DNA of 64,000 nucleotides. It comes from Haloarcula japonica DSM 6131. GTDB lineage: Archaea > Halobacteriota > Halobacteria > Halobacteriales > Haloarculaceae. Every line of letters begins with the position of its first letter. The first letter of the stretch is position 1. Positions 8,525-16,128 of the stretch are shown here, piece after piece. The notes beneath the pieces are model-generated. The model ran no database searches. It was not told the DNA's origin and saw nothing but the letters and a program-made list of their open reading frames with translations. Both the position numbers and the translations under genes were made by a program. The stretch spans positions 1 to 64,000 of the forward strand of contig NZ_AOLY01000008.1 in the NCBI RefSeq assembly GCF_000336635.1, written 5' to 3'.

Positions 8525-9310
8525 ATGGACTGGCAGCGGGCCGACGTGTCCGTCCCGACACGGGCACCGACCGGCAGCACGGCAGCGTACGTTTGCGGCG
8601 ACGAGGCGGCTCTTCTCGTGGACCCCGCGGCGACGGCTGATGCGCTCGATTCGCTTCTCAGTGACCGCACCCTCGCCCACATCGCGCTCACGCACCACCA
8701 TCCTGACCACGCCGGAGCCGTTGCACACTACGCCAGAGAGACGAACGCGACGGTCTGGGCGCGCCACGGTCGGGCGGGTGCGTTCGAGGCCGCGACCGGC
8801 GTTTCCCCCGACAGATTACTCAGCGAAGGGACAACGATTCCGACCGATGCAGGCCCAGTGACCGTCCTCGACACACCGGGCCACGCGCCGGAGCACGTCG
8901 CCTTCGCAACCGACGGGACCATCGTCTCCGGCGACCTCGCTGTCGCCGAGGGGAGCGTCGTCGTCGTCGCACCCGAGGGCGACGTTCGGGCCTACCTCGC
9001 GTCGCTGCGTCGTCTCCACGCCAGAAACCCCGACGCACTGTTGCCGAGCCACGGGCCACGTATCGAGAGCCCACGGGAGACCTGTGCGCGCCTCATCAAT
9101 CATCGACTGGAGCGCGAGCGGCGTGTTCGGGACGCTGTCGACGACGGGGCCGATACCCTCGACGAAGTCCTCGACGCCGCCTACGAGAAGGAACTCACCG
9201 GCGTGCGTGATTTGGCCCGCGCGACAGTGCTGGCCCATCTGGAAAAACTGGCCGTCGAGGGCACGATCTCGTGGGACGGCCAGCGGGCCGCACCGAATCC
9301 GGCGGACTGA
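8525..9310 (+). CDS. MBL-fold metallo-hydrolase with C-terminal winged helix (LACTB2-like)
   Basis: 261 residues. The metallo-beta-lactamase metal ligands are all visible: THHHPDHAGA (about residues 57-66), PGHAPEH (about 118-124), the Asp of VSGDLA (about 137) and the His of LPSHGPRI. The last 60 residues (RDLARATVLAHLEKL) form a winged-helix-like module, as in LACTB2-type hydrolases that act on thioesters or RNA. It is a soluble, probably two-zinc enzyme. ATG 8525 follows the winged-helix gene by nine bases, so translational coupling is likely. Substrate is not predictable. Confidence 0.88.
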   Translation: MDWQRADVSVPTRAPTGSTAAYVCGDEAALLVDPAATADALDSLLSDRTLAHIALTHHHPDHAGAVAHYARETNATVWARHGRAGAFEAATGVSPDRLLSEGTTIPTDAGPVTVLDTPGHAPEHVAFATDGTIVSGDLAVAEGSVVVVAPEGDVRAYLASLRRLHARNPDALLPSHGPRIESPRETCARLINHRLERERRVRDAVDDGADTLDEVLDAAYEKELTGVRDLARATVLAHLEKLAVEGTISWDGQRAAPNPAD

Positions 9311-9343
9311 CGCCTTTTTGCCTATCGGCCCGCTATCGAGGCT

Positions 9344-10105
9344 GTGGACTCCCTGGAAACCGAACTCGAACGGGCCCGTACGCTCGACGAGTCGGAACTG
9401 GCCGACGCTATCGAGACAATCGGGTTCGAATGCACCCGCTGTGGGGCCTGCTGCAAGGCCGAGTCGGCGTGTGGCGAGGGTGGAGAGAGTGACAACGAGG
9501 TTGGCGGAGCCGCCGGTGGCGACTCCGGGACCCACGGGTCCGGCGAGAACGCTGCTTCCGCCGAAAACGATGCTGAACCCCACACTGCGACGGTGTTTCC
9601 CGACGAGATTCGACGGCTACAGGCGGCCGGGGAGTACGACTTCCGGGACGTGGCCCGGCCGATGCCGTACGGACTGGCCGACGGCCCGGACGGTCCCGAG
9701 GGCGAGACGTTCGAGTGGGCGCTCCAGACCGACGACTGCGGCGACTGCACGTTCTACGCTGAGGACGACGACGGCATGGGAGCCTGTACGGTCCACGACG
9801 ACCGGCCGCTCATCTGCCAGACTTACCCGTTCAGCGTCGCGCTCGGCGGGACGAGCCAGCCGATGGGTGAAGCCGTCGACGAGGAAGGGATGGTCCGGGC
9901 CCACGAGTGCGAGGGGCTGGGTCGGGACATCTCCAGAGCCGAGGCCGAGGAATTAGCCGCGGCGCTCAAGGAACGTGCCGTTCGGGAACTCGAAGAGGCC
10001 ATCGGCGTCCGCGACAACTATCAGCCGGTCGACCCGTCAGCCGGACAGGTCGTCGTCCACGACTCCGAAGGGGCAAAGCGCCCCGACGGCAGTCCCTACG
10101 AGTAG
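9344..10105 (+). CDS. YkgJ family cysteine-cluster protein
   Basis: 253 residues from a GTG start at 9344. The cluster CTRCGACCKAESAC (about residues 31-44) followed by DDCGDC, GACTVHDDRPLICQTYPF is the YkgJ/Fe-S-Zn cluster pattern, whose cysteines are thought to bind a metal or Fe-S centre. A low-complexity acidic Gly/Ser/Glu insert (about residues 45-75) separates the first Cys group from the rest, which is typical of haloarchaeal loop extensions. It is soluble and of unknown function. The gene follows the MBL hydrolase by 33 nt on the same strand. Confidence 0.85.
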   Translation: MDSLETELERARTLDESELADAIETIGFECTRCGACCKAESACGEGGESDNEVGGAAGGDSGTHGSGENAASAENDAEPHTATVFPDEIRRLQAAGEYDFRDVARPMPYGLADGPDGPEGETFEWALQTDDCGDCTFYAEDDDGMGACTVHDDRPLICQTYPFSVALGGTSQPMGEAVDEEGMVRAHECEGLGRDISRAEAEELAAALKERAVRELEEAIGVRDNYQPVDPSAGQVVVHDSEGAKRPDGSPYE

Positions 10106-10107
10106 CT

Positions 10108-10506
10108 TCAGACGTCGTCGATAATTTCGCCGACCGCGAAATTCGACTTGACTTCGGTCACTTCGATCTTGACTCGTTCGTCGATTTCGGCCCCCGGAAC
10201 GATGATAACGTAGCCGCGCTCGACGCGGGCGATGCCGTCACCCTGCTTCCCGATGTCTTCGATCTCGACGTAGCGCGTCTCGCCCGGTTCGACCGGCGGC
10301 TGTGGCTGGTCCGGTGGCGTGTCCGACACCGTCTCCTCGTCCATTTCCGTCCCCTCGTCTGTGGAGATGAGCGCAACACGGTAGGTACTGCCCGAGTCGA
10401 CTGCGCCCGTCTCGATCTCTCGACGCGGGACCTCCACGACATACCGGTCCCCCTCGTCGCGGATATCAGCACTGAACAGACACAGCAGTTGATCCGAGAT
10501 TTCCAA
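10108..10506 (-). CDS. TRAM domain protein
   Basis: 132 residues. The C-terminal half PVEPGETRYVEIEDIGKQGDGIARVERGYVIIVPGAE is a TRAM domain, a small beta-barrel that binds RNA in archaea and may serve as an RNA chaperone. The N-terminal part (CLFSADIRDEGDRYVVEVPRREI) is the segment common in haloarchaeal TRAM proteins. I choose the TTG at 10506: a perfect GGAGGT (10515-10520) precedes it by eight bases, and homologues of this family begin with ISDxLLCLFSA. Longer frames upstream look non-coding. It converges on the YkgJ gene with two bases between the stops. Confidence 0.88.
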   Translation of the reverse strand: MEISDQLLCLFSADIRDEGDRYVVEVPRREIETGAVDSGSTYRVALISTDEGTEMDEETVSDTPPDQPQPPVEPGETRYVEIEDIGKQGDGIARVERGYVIIVPGAEIDERVKIEVTEVKSNFAVGEIIDDV

Positions 10507-10514
10507 TGTGATAG

Positions 10515-10520
10515 ACCTCC
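10515..10520 (-). promoter_or_regulatory. Shine-Dalgarno site fixing the TTG start of the TRAM gene
   Basis: The minus strand reads GGAGGT eight bases before TTG 10506. A CTTTAGTATT TATA-like element at 10541-10550 would give a leader of about 15 nt that includes the site. Strong SD sites are uncommon in this window, where most genes look leaderless. Confidence 0.7.
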
Positions 10521-10759
10521 GTTCGGCCACAAAACGGGCCAATACTAAAGAACTGCCGGAGCGAACGACTGTTACCGTCCCAACTGCGGAGCGATGACGA
10601 GCGCTCACGGTGTTTCCCGCCTGTACCAACTACCTGTCGCGTGGCCCAACTCGCGGCAGTATCTCCACTTCAAGCAAGAGAAAACCGCAAGACAGCGAGC
10701 CGTTAACCGTCTGTACCAAATCCCATAAGGGTGTCTCGGTACTGTTAGTAACTGTACTA

Positions 10760-11002
10760 ATGAGCGCCACCGCACAAACCACCGACAGTCCGCTTTCGGA
10801 CAAGCAGCGACGTATTCTGGAGTATCTCCGGTCGAACGCTGACGACCAGACGTATTTCAAGTCACGGCTTATCGGCGACGCGCTCGACCTCTCGGCCAAG
10901 GAAGTCGGGACCAATATGACCGCCATCGCCGATGGCGACTACGACCTGGCCGTCGAGAAGTGGGGATACTCTTCTTCGACGACTTGGATGGTCGAAGCCT
11001 GA
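10760..11002 (+). CDS. Small haloarchaeal protein with winged-helix-like fold (DUF7123-like)
   Basis: 80 residues from ATG 10760. The order is a helical start SDKQRRILEYLRSNADDQTYFKSRLIGDALDLSAKEVGTNM and an end GYSSSTTWMVEA. The pattern 'residues-YIKSR-IAD-LGLSxxEVG' is a conserved haloarchaeal small winged-helix family. It is likely a DNA-binding or protein-binding regulator, but no target is known. I chose this ATG because the upstream 150 nt in frame have non-coding character. It is a single gene with its own promoter region. Confidence 0.72.
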   Translation: MSATAQTTDSPLSDKQRRILEYLRSNADDQTYFKSRLIGDALDLSAKEVGTNMTAIADGDYDLAVEKWGYSSSTTWMVEA

Positions 11003-11199
11003 ACAGGAACCGACTCTGACGCGGATACACCGGCACTCTCCCTGCCGTCCGAGCGGGTCCGCGATAGAAGTCTGTGTAGTAGAGCCTCGGTGTCGCCACT
11101 CATTCTTTGTTACAGCTACTTTACCCTGATATGCCAGAATGTATTGTAACTTGTGAATGTCTATATTAATAACTAATGAGTCCATAGTCAATCACATCA

Positions 11200-13080
11200 A
11201 TGGGCGAGGCTGGTTCCGCGATCCGGGTGCTTCACGTCGATGATGACCGGCAGTACGCGGAGACGGCAGCGGCGTTCCTCGAGCGCGAGTCGGCCGAGTT
11301 CGATATCGATATCGCAACAAATGCGCAGAAGGGCGCGCGTCTGCTCGAAACAGAACCAGTTGACTGTATTGTTTCCGACTACGAAATGCCCGACCAGAAC
11401 GGCATCGACTTCCTCGAATCGGTCCGTGAGGACTATCCGGACCTCCCGTTTATTCTGTACACTGGCCGCGGCAGCGAAGCGGTCGCCGGTGATGCGATCT
11501 CCGCAGGCGTCACTGACTATCTGCAGAAATCCTCAGACACCAGCCACTACGCCCTTCTCGCGAACCGAATCGTCAACGCTGTCGAGCAGTACCGATCACA
11601 GCGAGCCCTCGAAGAGAGCAAAGACAGACTTTCGCTGTTTATCGACCAGTCGCCGCTCGGTTTCGTCGAGTTCGACCGGGATTTCGAGATCATCCGCGTC
11701 AACGACACCCTCACAGATATCTTTGGTTACACCGAAGACGAACTGGTCGGGGAAACGTGGGAGGTGTTCGTCAGTGATGAAAGCTACGACCACGTCGAAG
11801 CAGTCACGTCTGCCCTCAGCGATGTCAGTGGCGGTTACCACAGCATCAACGAGAACGTCCGGAAAGACGGCGAGCATATCGAGGTCGAGTGGCACAACCG
11901 ACTCGTCACCGACGACTCGGGCGATGTTGTCACCATCTTCTCGCACTGTCAAGAGGTCACCGAGCGGATCGAGCACGAACAGAACCTTGCCCAGTTACGC
12001 GACTTCTTCGACGAGGCGGAGCAACTCGGCGACCTCGGAGCTTGGGAGTACGACGAAAGCGGGATGTCAACTTGGACGGCGGGCACCCGCCGTATCCACG
12101 AGGTCGACGACGACTTCGACCCGACGGTCGACGACGGACTATCGTTCTACCACCCCGATGACAGAGAGACGGTTGCGGACGCCGTCGAAGCGGCCCTCGA
12201 ACACGGGGAACCGTACGACCTTGAGGTCAGGCTCGTCACCGCCAGCGGTAACTGTCGGTGGGTCCGGACCCGCGGCAAACGTGTTGAGGACTCGGAGAGG
12301 CGGACAGTTCGGGGCTTCATTCAGGACATCACCGAACAGAAGGAACGCGAACGCCGCCTTCGTGTCCAAAACGAGCGCTTGGATTCCTTTGCCAGTGTCG
12401 TCAGCCACGACTTACAGGGGCCACTGACAGTTGCACAGGGCCACTTAGAACTGGCCCAGCAGGAAGTGACCAACGACCATCTCGACAGCATCAACGATGC
12501 CCACGAGCGGATGCAGACGCTCATCGACGATATCCTGACGCTGGCACGGGACGGACGTGCGGCGACGACCACTGAGGCCGTCGCGCTCCAGACTGCCGCG
12601 ACCGCGTGCTGGGAGACTGTCGACACGGGGAACGCGACTCTAGAGACCACGACGGACAGCGTTGTGTTCGCTGACCCTCGCCGACTACAACGCCTGCTGG
12701 AGAATCTATTCCGAAATTGTGTGGCGCATGGAGCGGCACCCTCGCTCTCCCAGTTACAGGGAGAGCGTTCGGAACGTGAGTCGATGACCGGTCTGGGACA
12801 GTCCGACAGTGCCGTCGAGAACGACGGTGGGGTGACTGTCACTGTCGGTGACCTCGACGGGGCTAGCGGGTTTTATATCGCCGATGACGGTCCGGGTATT
12901 CCCGAAGACGAGCGAGACACGGTGTTCGAAGCGGGCTACTCGACCGCATCCGAAGGCACCGGCTTCGGCCTCGCAATCGTGGCCGATATCGCCGCCGTCC
13001 ACGGCTGGGAGGTCAGCGTGACCGACAGCGAGTCGGGCGGAGCGAGGTTCGAAATAACCGGCGTCGACAAAGAGACGTAA
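11200..13080 (+). CDS. Hybrid sensor: response regulator-PAS-PAS-histidine kinase
   Basis: 626 residues, cytosolic, with no membrane helices. Order: receiver domain (about 8-125) with acidic pocket HVDDD and phosphoacceptor Asp60 in IVSDYEMPDQNG; first PAS (about 145-265); second PAS with PAC motif (about 270-395, FIQDITEQ); HisKA (about 400-465) with the phosphorylated His in VVSHDLQGPL; HATPase (about 470-620) with N box LLENLFRNCVAHG, G1 DDGPGIPE and G2 GTGFGLAIV. An acidic insert splits the ATPase lid, as often in haloarchaea. A TATA-like CTATATTAAT at 11161-11170 suits the ATG at 11200. The receiver at the N-terminus suggests input from another kinase. The signal is unknown, and no output regulator is adjacent. 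Confidence 0.92.
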   Translation: MGEAGSAIRVLHVDDDRQYAETAAAFLERESAEFDIDIATNAQKGARLLETEPVDCIVSDYEMPDQNGIDFLESVREDYPDLPFILYTGRGSEAVAGDAISAGVTDYLQKSSDTSHYALLANRIVNAVEQYRSQRALEESKDRLSLFIDQSPLGFVEFDRDFEIIRVNDTLTDIFGYTEDELVGETWEVFVSDESYDHVEAVTSALSDVSGGYHSINENVRKDGEHIEVEWHNRLVTDDSGDVVTIFSHCQEVTERIEHEQNLAQLRDFFDEAEQLGDLGAWEYDESGMSTWTAGTRRIHEVDDDFDPTVDDGLSFYHPDDRETVADAVEAALEHGEPYDLEVRLVTASGNCRWVRTRGKRVEDSERRTVRGFIQDITEQKERERRLRVQNERLDSFASVVSHDLQGPLTVAQGHLELAQQEVTNDHLDSINDAHERMQTLIDDILTLARDGRAATTTEAVALQTAATACWETVDTGNATLETTTDSVVFADPRRLQRLLENLFRNCVAHGAAPSLSQLQGERSERESMTGLGQSDSAVENDGGVTVTVGDLDGASGFYIADDGPGIPEDERDTVFEAGYSTASEGTGFGLAIVADIAAVHGWEVSVTDSESGGARFEITGVDKET

Positions 13081-13131
13081 GCGAGAAACGGATGCAACCG
13101 GGCCGACAGTGGGCGGGTTCTACCGCTAGTG

Positions 13132-13737
13132 TCACGGGTCGTAGCGCAGCAGCGAGTCGGCCTCGCCGGCCAGCGCGGCGACATCATCACCGAACGAATC
13201 GGCGTACCGTATCAGCAGCGTCAGGACGGTTTCGGGTTCCGTAACCGCGTACCCGTCTTCTCGTGACAGGAGCCCGGCAGACTCCAGGTCAGCGGCGTAG
13301 TTGCTCACCGTCGGACGCGACACGTCCAGTTCGCTGGCCAGTTCCGAGGCTGTCACGTCCGGGCGACGGAGGAGCGTGACCAGCATCCCGCGGGCGGTCG
13401 ACCGGCGGAGGTAGCCAAGTGCCACTTGCTCGAACTCTGTAAATTGGCCGGCCGGGAAGTAGCGCCGGTAATCGCCGTCCTTCTGTGAGGCGACGACGCC
13501 CTCGTTTTCCAGTCGGTGGAGGTGGTGCTGGGCCTCACCGGTCCCGAGTTTGAGGTCGTCTCGAAGCTTCGAGAAGTGTGTCCCAGGATGTGCCGAGACG
13601 TACCCGGCGATGGCGTCGGGCGCGTCGCTCTCGCTCCCGCTGTCGCCGAAGCGGGCAAACGGGCTCGCTGCCCCGAGGGCGGCAAAGCGACGGAGCGTCG
13701 CTCGCTTGTCCTCGTCCACGTCGCCCTTACGTGTCAT
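13132..13737 (-). CDS. Two-domain winged-helix transcriptional regulator
   Basis: 201 residues from ATG 13737. Two winged helices in tandem: the first (about 45-110; HFSKLRDDLKLGTGEAQHHLHRLENEGVV) and the second (about 125-185; TASELASELDVSRPTVSNYAADLESAGLL). This layout is common among haloarchaeal regulators. TTTTATTACC at about 13760-13769 lies 27 nt upstream, so a leaderless start at 13737 is preferred over the longer frame reaching 13848. It is located 52 nt downstream of the SPFH gene stop on the same strand. Target genes are not evident; the neighbouring SPFH/NfeD operon is a possibility. Confidence 0.82.
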   Translation of the reverse strand: MTRKGDVDEDKRATLRRFAALGAASPFARFGDSGSESDAPDAIAGYVSAHPGTHFSKLRDDLKLGTGEAQHHLHRLENEGVVASQKDGDYRRYFPAGQFTEFEQVALGYLRRSTARGMLVTLLRRPDVTASELASELDVSRPTVSNYAADLESAGLLSREDGYAVTEPETVLTLLIRYADSFGDDVAALAGEADSLLRYDP

Positions 13738-13789
13738 TGCTACCGAAAAGGTGGGTCGGTAATAAAACGTCTTCGCCTGATTATCAGGC

Positions 13790-14977
13790 TTAGTCGTCCT
13801 TGTCGACTTCCGACGTTCGCGTCGTGTCGTCGGGACCGCCGGCCACATCCGTCGTGCCCGAGTCGTCGTCGATTTCAGCGTCCATCTCCTGAATCATCTC
13901 ATCGGCGCTGTCGAGGCCACTGTCCTGACCCTGCTTGATTTTCTGTGCCTCTTCTTCCATAGCCTCGACATCGACTTCGGCTTCCTCGTCGATCTGACCG
14001 AGGATCTCCTCAATATCGTCCAGACCGAGCATCTCGCGGGTCTCGTCGTCGAAGTCAAGCGCTTCCAGGGAGTGGCCGTTCTCCTTCACGTCCGAGCCCT
14101 GGAGGTGCTTGCCGTAGCGGCCCACCAGCGAGGTGAGTTCCTGCGGGAGGATGAACTTCGTCGACTCGCCCTGGCCGATCTCGGCGAGCGTCTCCATCCC
14201 CTTGTCGATGACGGCGCGCTCGCCCATCGATTCGGCGGATTTCGCACGCAGGACGGTCGAGATAGCGTCACCCTGGGCTTCCAGGATCTGGCTCTGCTTC
14301 TCACCCTGGGCGCGGATGATGTTGGACTGCTTGTCACCTTCTGCCGTCTCGATGGCGGAGCGCCGTTCACCCTGGGCTTCCAGGATCATGGCACGGCGTT
14401 TCCGCTCGGCGGAGGTCTGTTGCTCCATGGCCTGCTGGACGTCCTTCGAGGGGTTGACCTCGCGGACCTCGACGCTCTCGACACGGACACCCCACTCATC
14501 TGTGGGTTCGTCGAGTTCTTTCCGGATTCGGGCGTTGATTTCGCCCCGCTTGTTTAGCGTGTCGTCCAGTTCCATGTCACCCAGTACGGCACGGAGGGTC
14601 GTCTGAGCGAGGTTAGAGACTGCACGCTCGTAGTTGTCGACTTCGAGGAAGGCCTTCTTCGGGTCCATCACCTTGATGTAGACGACGGCGTCGGCGGTCA
14701 CCGGCGAGTTGTCGCGGGTGATAGCCTCCTGCCGTGGCACGTCGAGCGTCTGGGTACGCATGTCGAACCGCGTCACGTCGGAGACGAAGGGGTAGATGAA
14801 GTGAATCCCCTGGTCGAGGACGCCGCGGTAGGTACCGAGGACCGTGTAGGCACCTTTCTGGTACGGGCGGATGATCACGACGCTGGAATACACCAGCGCG
14901 ATGGCGATCAGGAGGAAAATGACGGTAACGAAACCGACGAGTCCTCCCAGACCTTGCAGCGGTGTCGCGGGGAACAT
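13790..14977 (-). CDS. SPFH/Band 7 (stomatin-like) membrane protein
   Basis: 395 residues. One N-terminal membrane helix (about 10-33, GFVTVIFLLIAIALVYSSVVI) is followed by the SPFH domain (about 34-200; PYQKGAYTVLGTYRGVLDQGIHF) and a long Glu/Ala/Gln-rich coiled coil (about 195-270). The acidic tail is disordered-looking. Such proteins oligomerise on the inner face of the membrane and organise microdomains or hold proteases. The NfeD-like gene just upstream on the same strand (72 nt away) is the classic partner. A TATA-like TTTTCCTT at about 15002-15010 supports the ATG at 14977. Confidence 0.93.
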   Translation of the reverse strand: MFPATPLQGLGGLVGFVTVIFLLIAIALVYSSVVIIRPYQKGAYTVLGTYRGVLDQGIHFIYPFVSDVTRFDMRTQTLDVPRQEAITRDNSPVTADAVVYIKVMDPKKAFLEVDNYERAVSNLAQTTLRAVLGDMELDDTLNKRGEINARIRKELDEPTDEWGVRVESVEVREVNPSKDVQQAMEQQTSAERKRRAMILEAQGERRSAIETAEGDKQSNIIRAQGEKQSQILEAQGDAISTVLRAKSAESMGERAVIDKGMETLAEIGQGESTKFILPQELTSLVGRYGKHLQGSDVKENGHSLEALDFDDETREMLGLDDIEEILGQIDEEAEVDVEAMEEEAQKIKQGQDSGLDSADEMIQEMDAEIDDDSGTTDVAGGPDDTTRTSEVDKDD

Positions 14978-15048
14978 GACAACCGAATCTCCGGAGCGCG
15001 CAAGGAAAAGGCTTCGGTGTCCCTGTCACAAACTACCGAATCTCACAC

Positions 15049-15645
15049 CTACGCCCGCTCGGACTCTCGTTCCGGCTCGGCGTCCGTATCGCCCCGGTTT
15101 CGATCACGTTCGAGCGCGCGGTCGATTTCGTCGCTCGCTGACTCCACCGCTTCGACTTCGAGCACGTTCCCGCCGCCGGGGTCAATGACGATGATTTCCG
15201 CCCCCTCTTCGATGGGGTCGCCGGAACTGCGAGCCTGGTAGTAGGGATTGAAACCGCCGTCTTCCAGTTTGACCTCGCCGTCACTCCGGGTTACGCGCTC
15301 AGTCACAGTCCCGAACTGGCCCGTGAGCGAGTCGGAACTGAGCGTCTGGCCACGGCCGGGGGCTGCGAAGTCGAGCTTTCGATACCCCCAGAGCGTGACC
15401 GCTGTCGTCGCAAGGACGACGACCGTGAGGATGAGTGGCGCGAGGATACCCAGGCTCGCCGGGATGAACAGCCCGACCAGCCCCGCCGTCAGCAGGGCCA
15501 CGCCGAGAACGAAGAAATGCGTCCCGGGGGCGAGCGCCTCGCCCACGATGAGGCCCGCGCCGGCCAGAAACAGCAGGATGGAGAGCGACATACCTAACAG
15601 TGGTTCGGCCTGCAGCGGGGCAACTGTCGCCAGCGGGTTCACCAT
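15049..15645 (-). CDS. NfeD-like membrane protein
   Basis: 198 residues from ATG 15645. Three to four hydrophobic helices in the N-terminal half (SLSILLFLAGAGLIVGEAL, FFVLGVALLTAGLVGLFI, LAPLILTVVVLATTAVTLW) and an OB-fold NfeD domain (about 125-180; GQFGTVTERV, GAEIIVIDPGGG). It lacks the Clp-type protease domain of long NfeD proteins, so it is the short form that pairs with SPFH proteins. CTTAAT at about 15670-15675 is 27 nt upstream and selects 15645 over the ATG at 15693. A charged tail ends the protein. It forms a likely operon with the SPFH gene. Confidence 0.88.
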   Translation of the reverse strand: MVNPLATVAPLQAEPLLGMSLSILLFLAGAGLIVGEALAPGTHFFVLGVALLTAGLVGLFIPASLGILAPLILTVVVLATTAVTLWGYRKLDFAAPGRGQTLSSDSLTGQFGTVTERVTRSDGEVKLEDGGFNPYYQARSSGDPIEEGAEIIVIDPGGGNVLEVEAVESASDEIDRALERDRNRGDTDAEPERESERA

Positions 15646-15717
15646 GCCCTGACTTAGTGTCGGAGCAGGATTAAGTGTCGGGGTGGAGAGCACGACTCTG
15701 TAGTCACCGGTGTAGTC

Positions 15718-16083
15718 TCACGCGTCGCTCGTCCGGACGAAGAACCCGTACAGCGCCGCCGTACCGATTGCAACAGCCAGAACCACACCGCCGAGAGTCA
15801 TCGGCGCGTATATCTCCGCCCCGAGGAACATCCGGCCGAACGCGAGAATCGCGATGCAGACCCCCAGCGCGACGAAGACCACGTTCTCGGGCTTCGGAAC
15901 GCCGGGCGTCACGTCCAGGTCCGGGGCGAACGAGCCGGCGACCGCGCCCTCCTCGTCGGCGGCGTCACTGTCGGGTTCATCCTCGATACGAATCACGTCG
16001 GCGTCTGTCGCCAGTTCGTACTCCTCGGTGAACGTGTCGCCCGTCGCGGCCGCGTCGTCCTGTGCGGCCCCGTCGTCATTCAT
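15718..16083 (-). CDS. Conserved haloarchaeal two-helix membrane protein
   Basis: 121 residues. The N-terminal 60 are acidic and hydrophilic (IRIEDEPDSDAADEEGAVAG), and the C-terminal 55 hold two membrane helices, VVFVALGVCIAILAFGRMF and MTLGGVVLAVAIGTAALYGFF. I do not recognise a function; proteins of this shape are frequent in haloarchaea. A TATA-like CTTTTGTAG at about 16106-16114 lies 27 nt before the ATG. It sits between metG and the NfeD gene, all on the minus strand. Confidence 0.72.
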   Translation of the reverse strand: MNDDGAAQDDAAATGDTFTEEYELATDADVIRIEDEPDSDAADEEGAVAGSFAPDLDVTPGVPKPENVVFVALGVCIAILAFGRMFLGAEIYAPMTLGGVVLAVAIGTAALYGFFVRTSDA

Positions 16084-16128
16084 GGGTCGCGGTACGTGCC
16101 GTGACTACAAAAGCGCTGGCGACTGCCG

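Noticed and set aside
9411-9445. GGGTTCGAAT resembling a tRNA T-arm inside the YkgJ gene
   Set aside because: No acceptor or anticodon stem can be formed around it, and the reading frame of a clear Cys-cluster protein runs through it.
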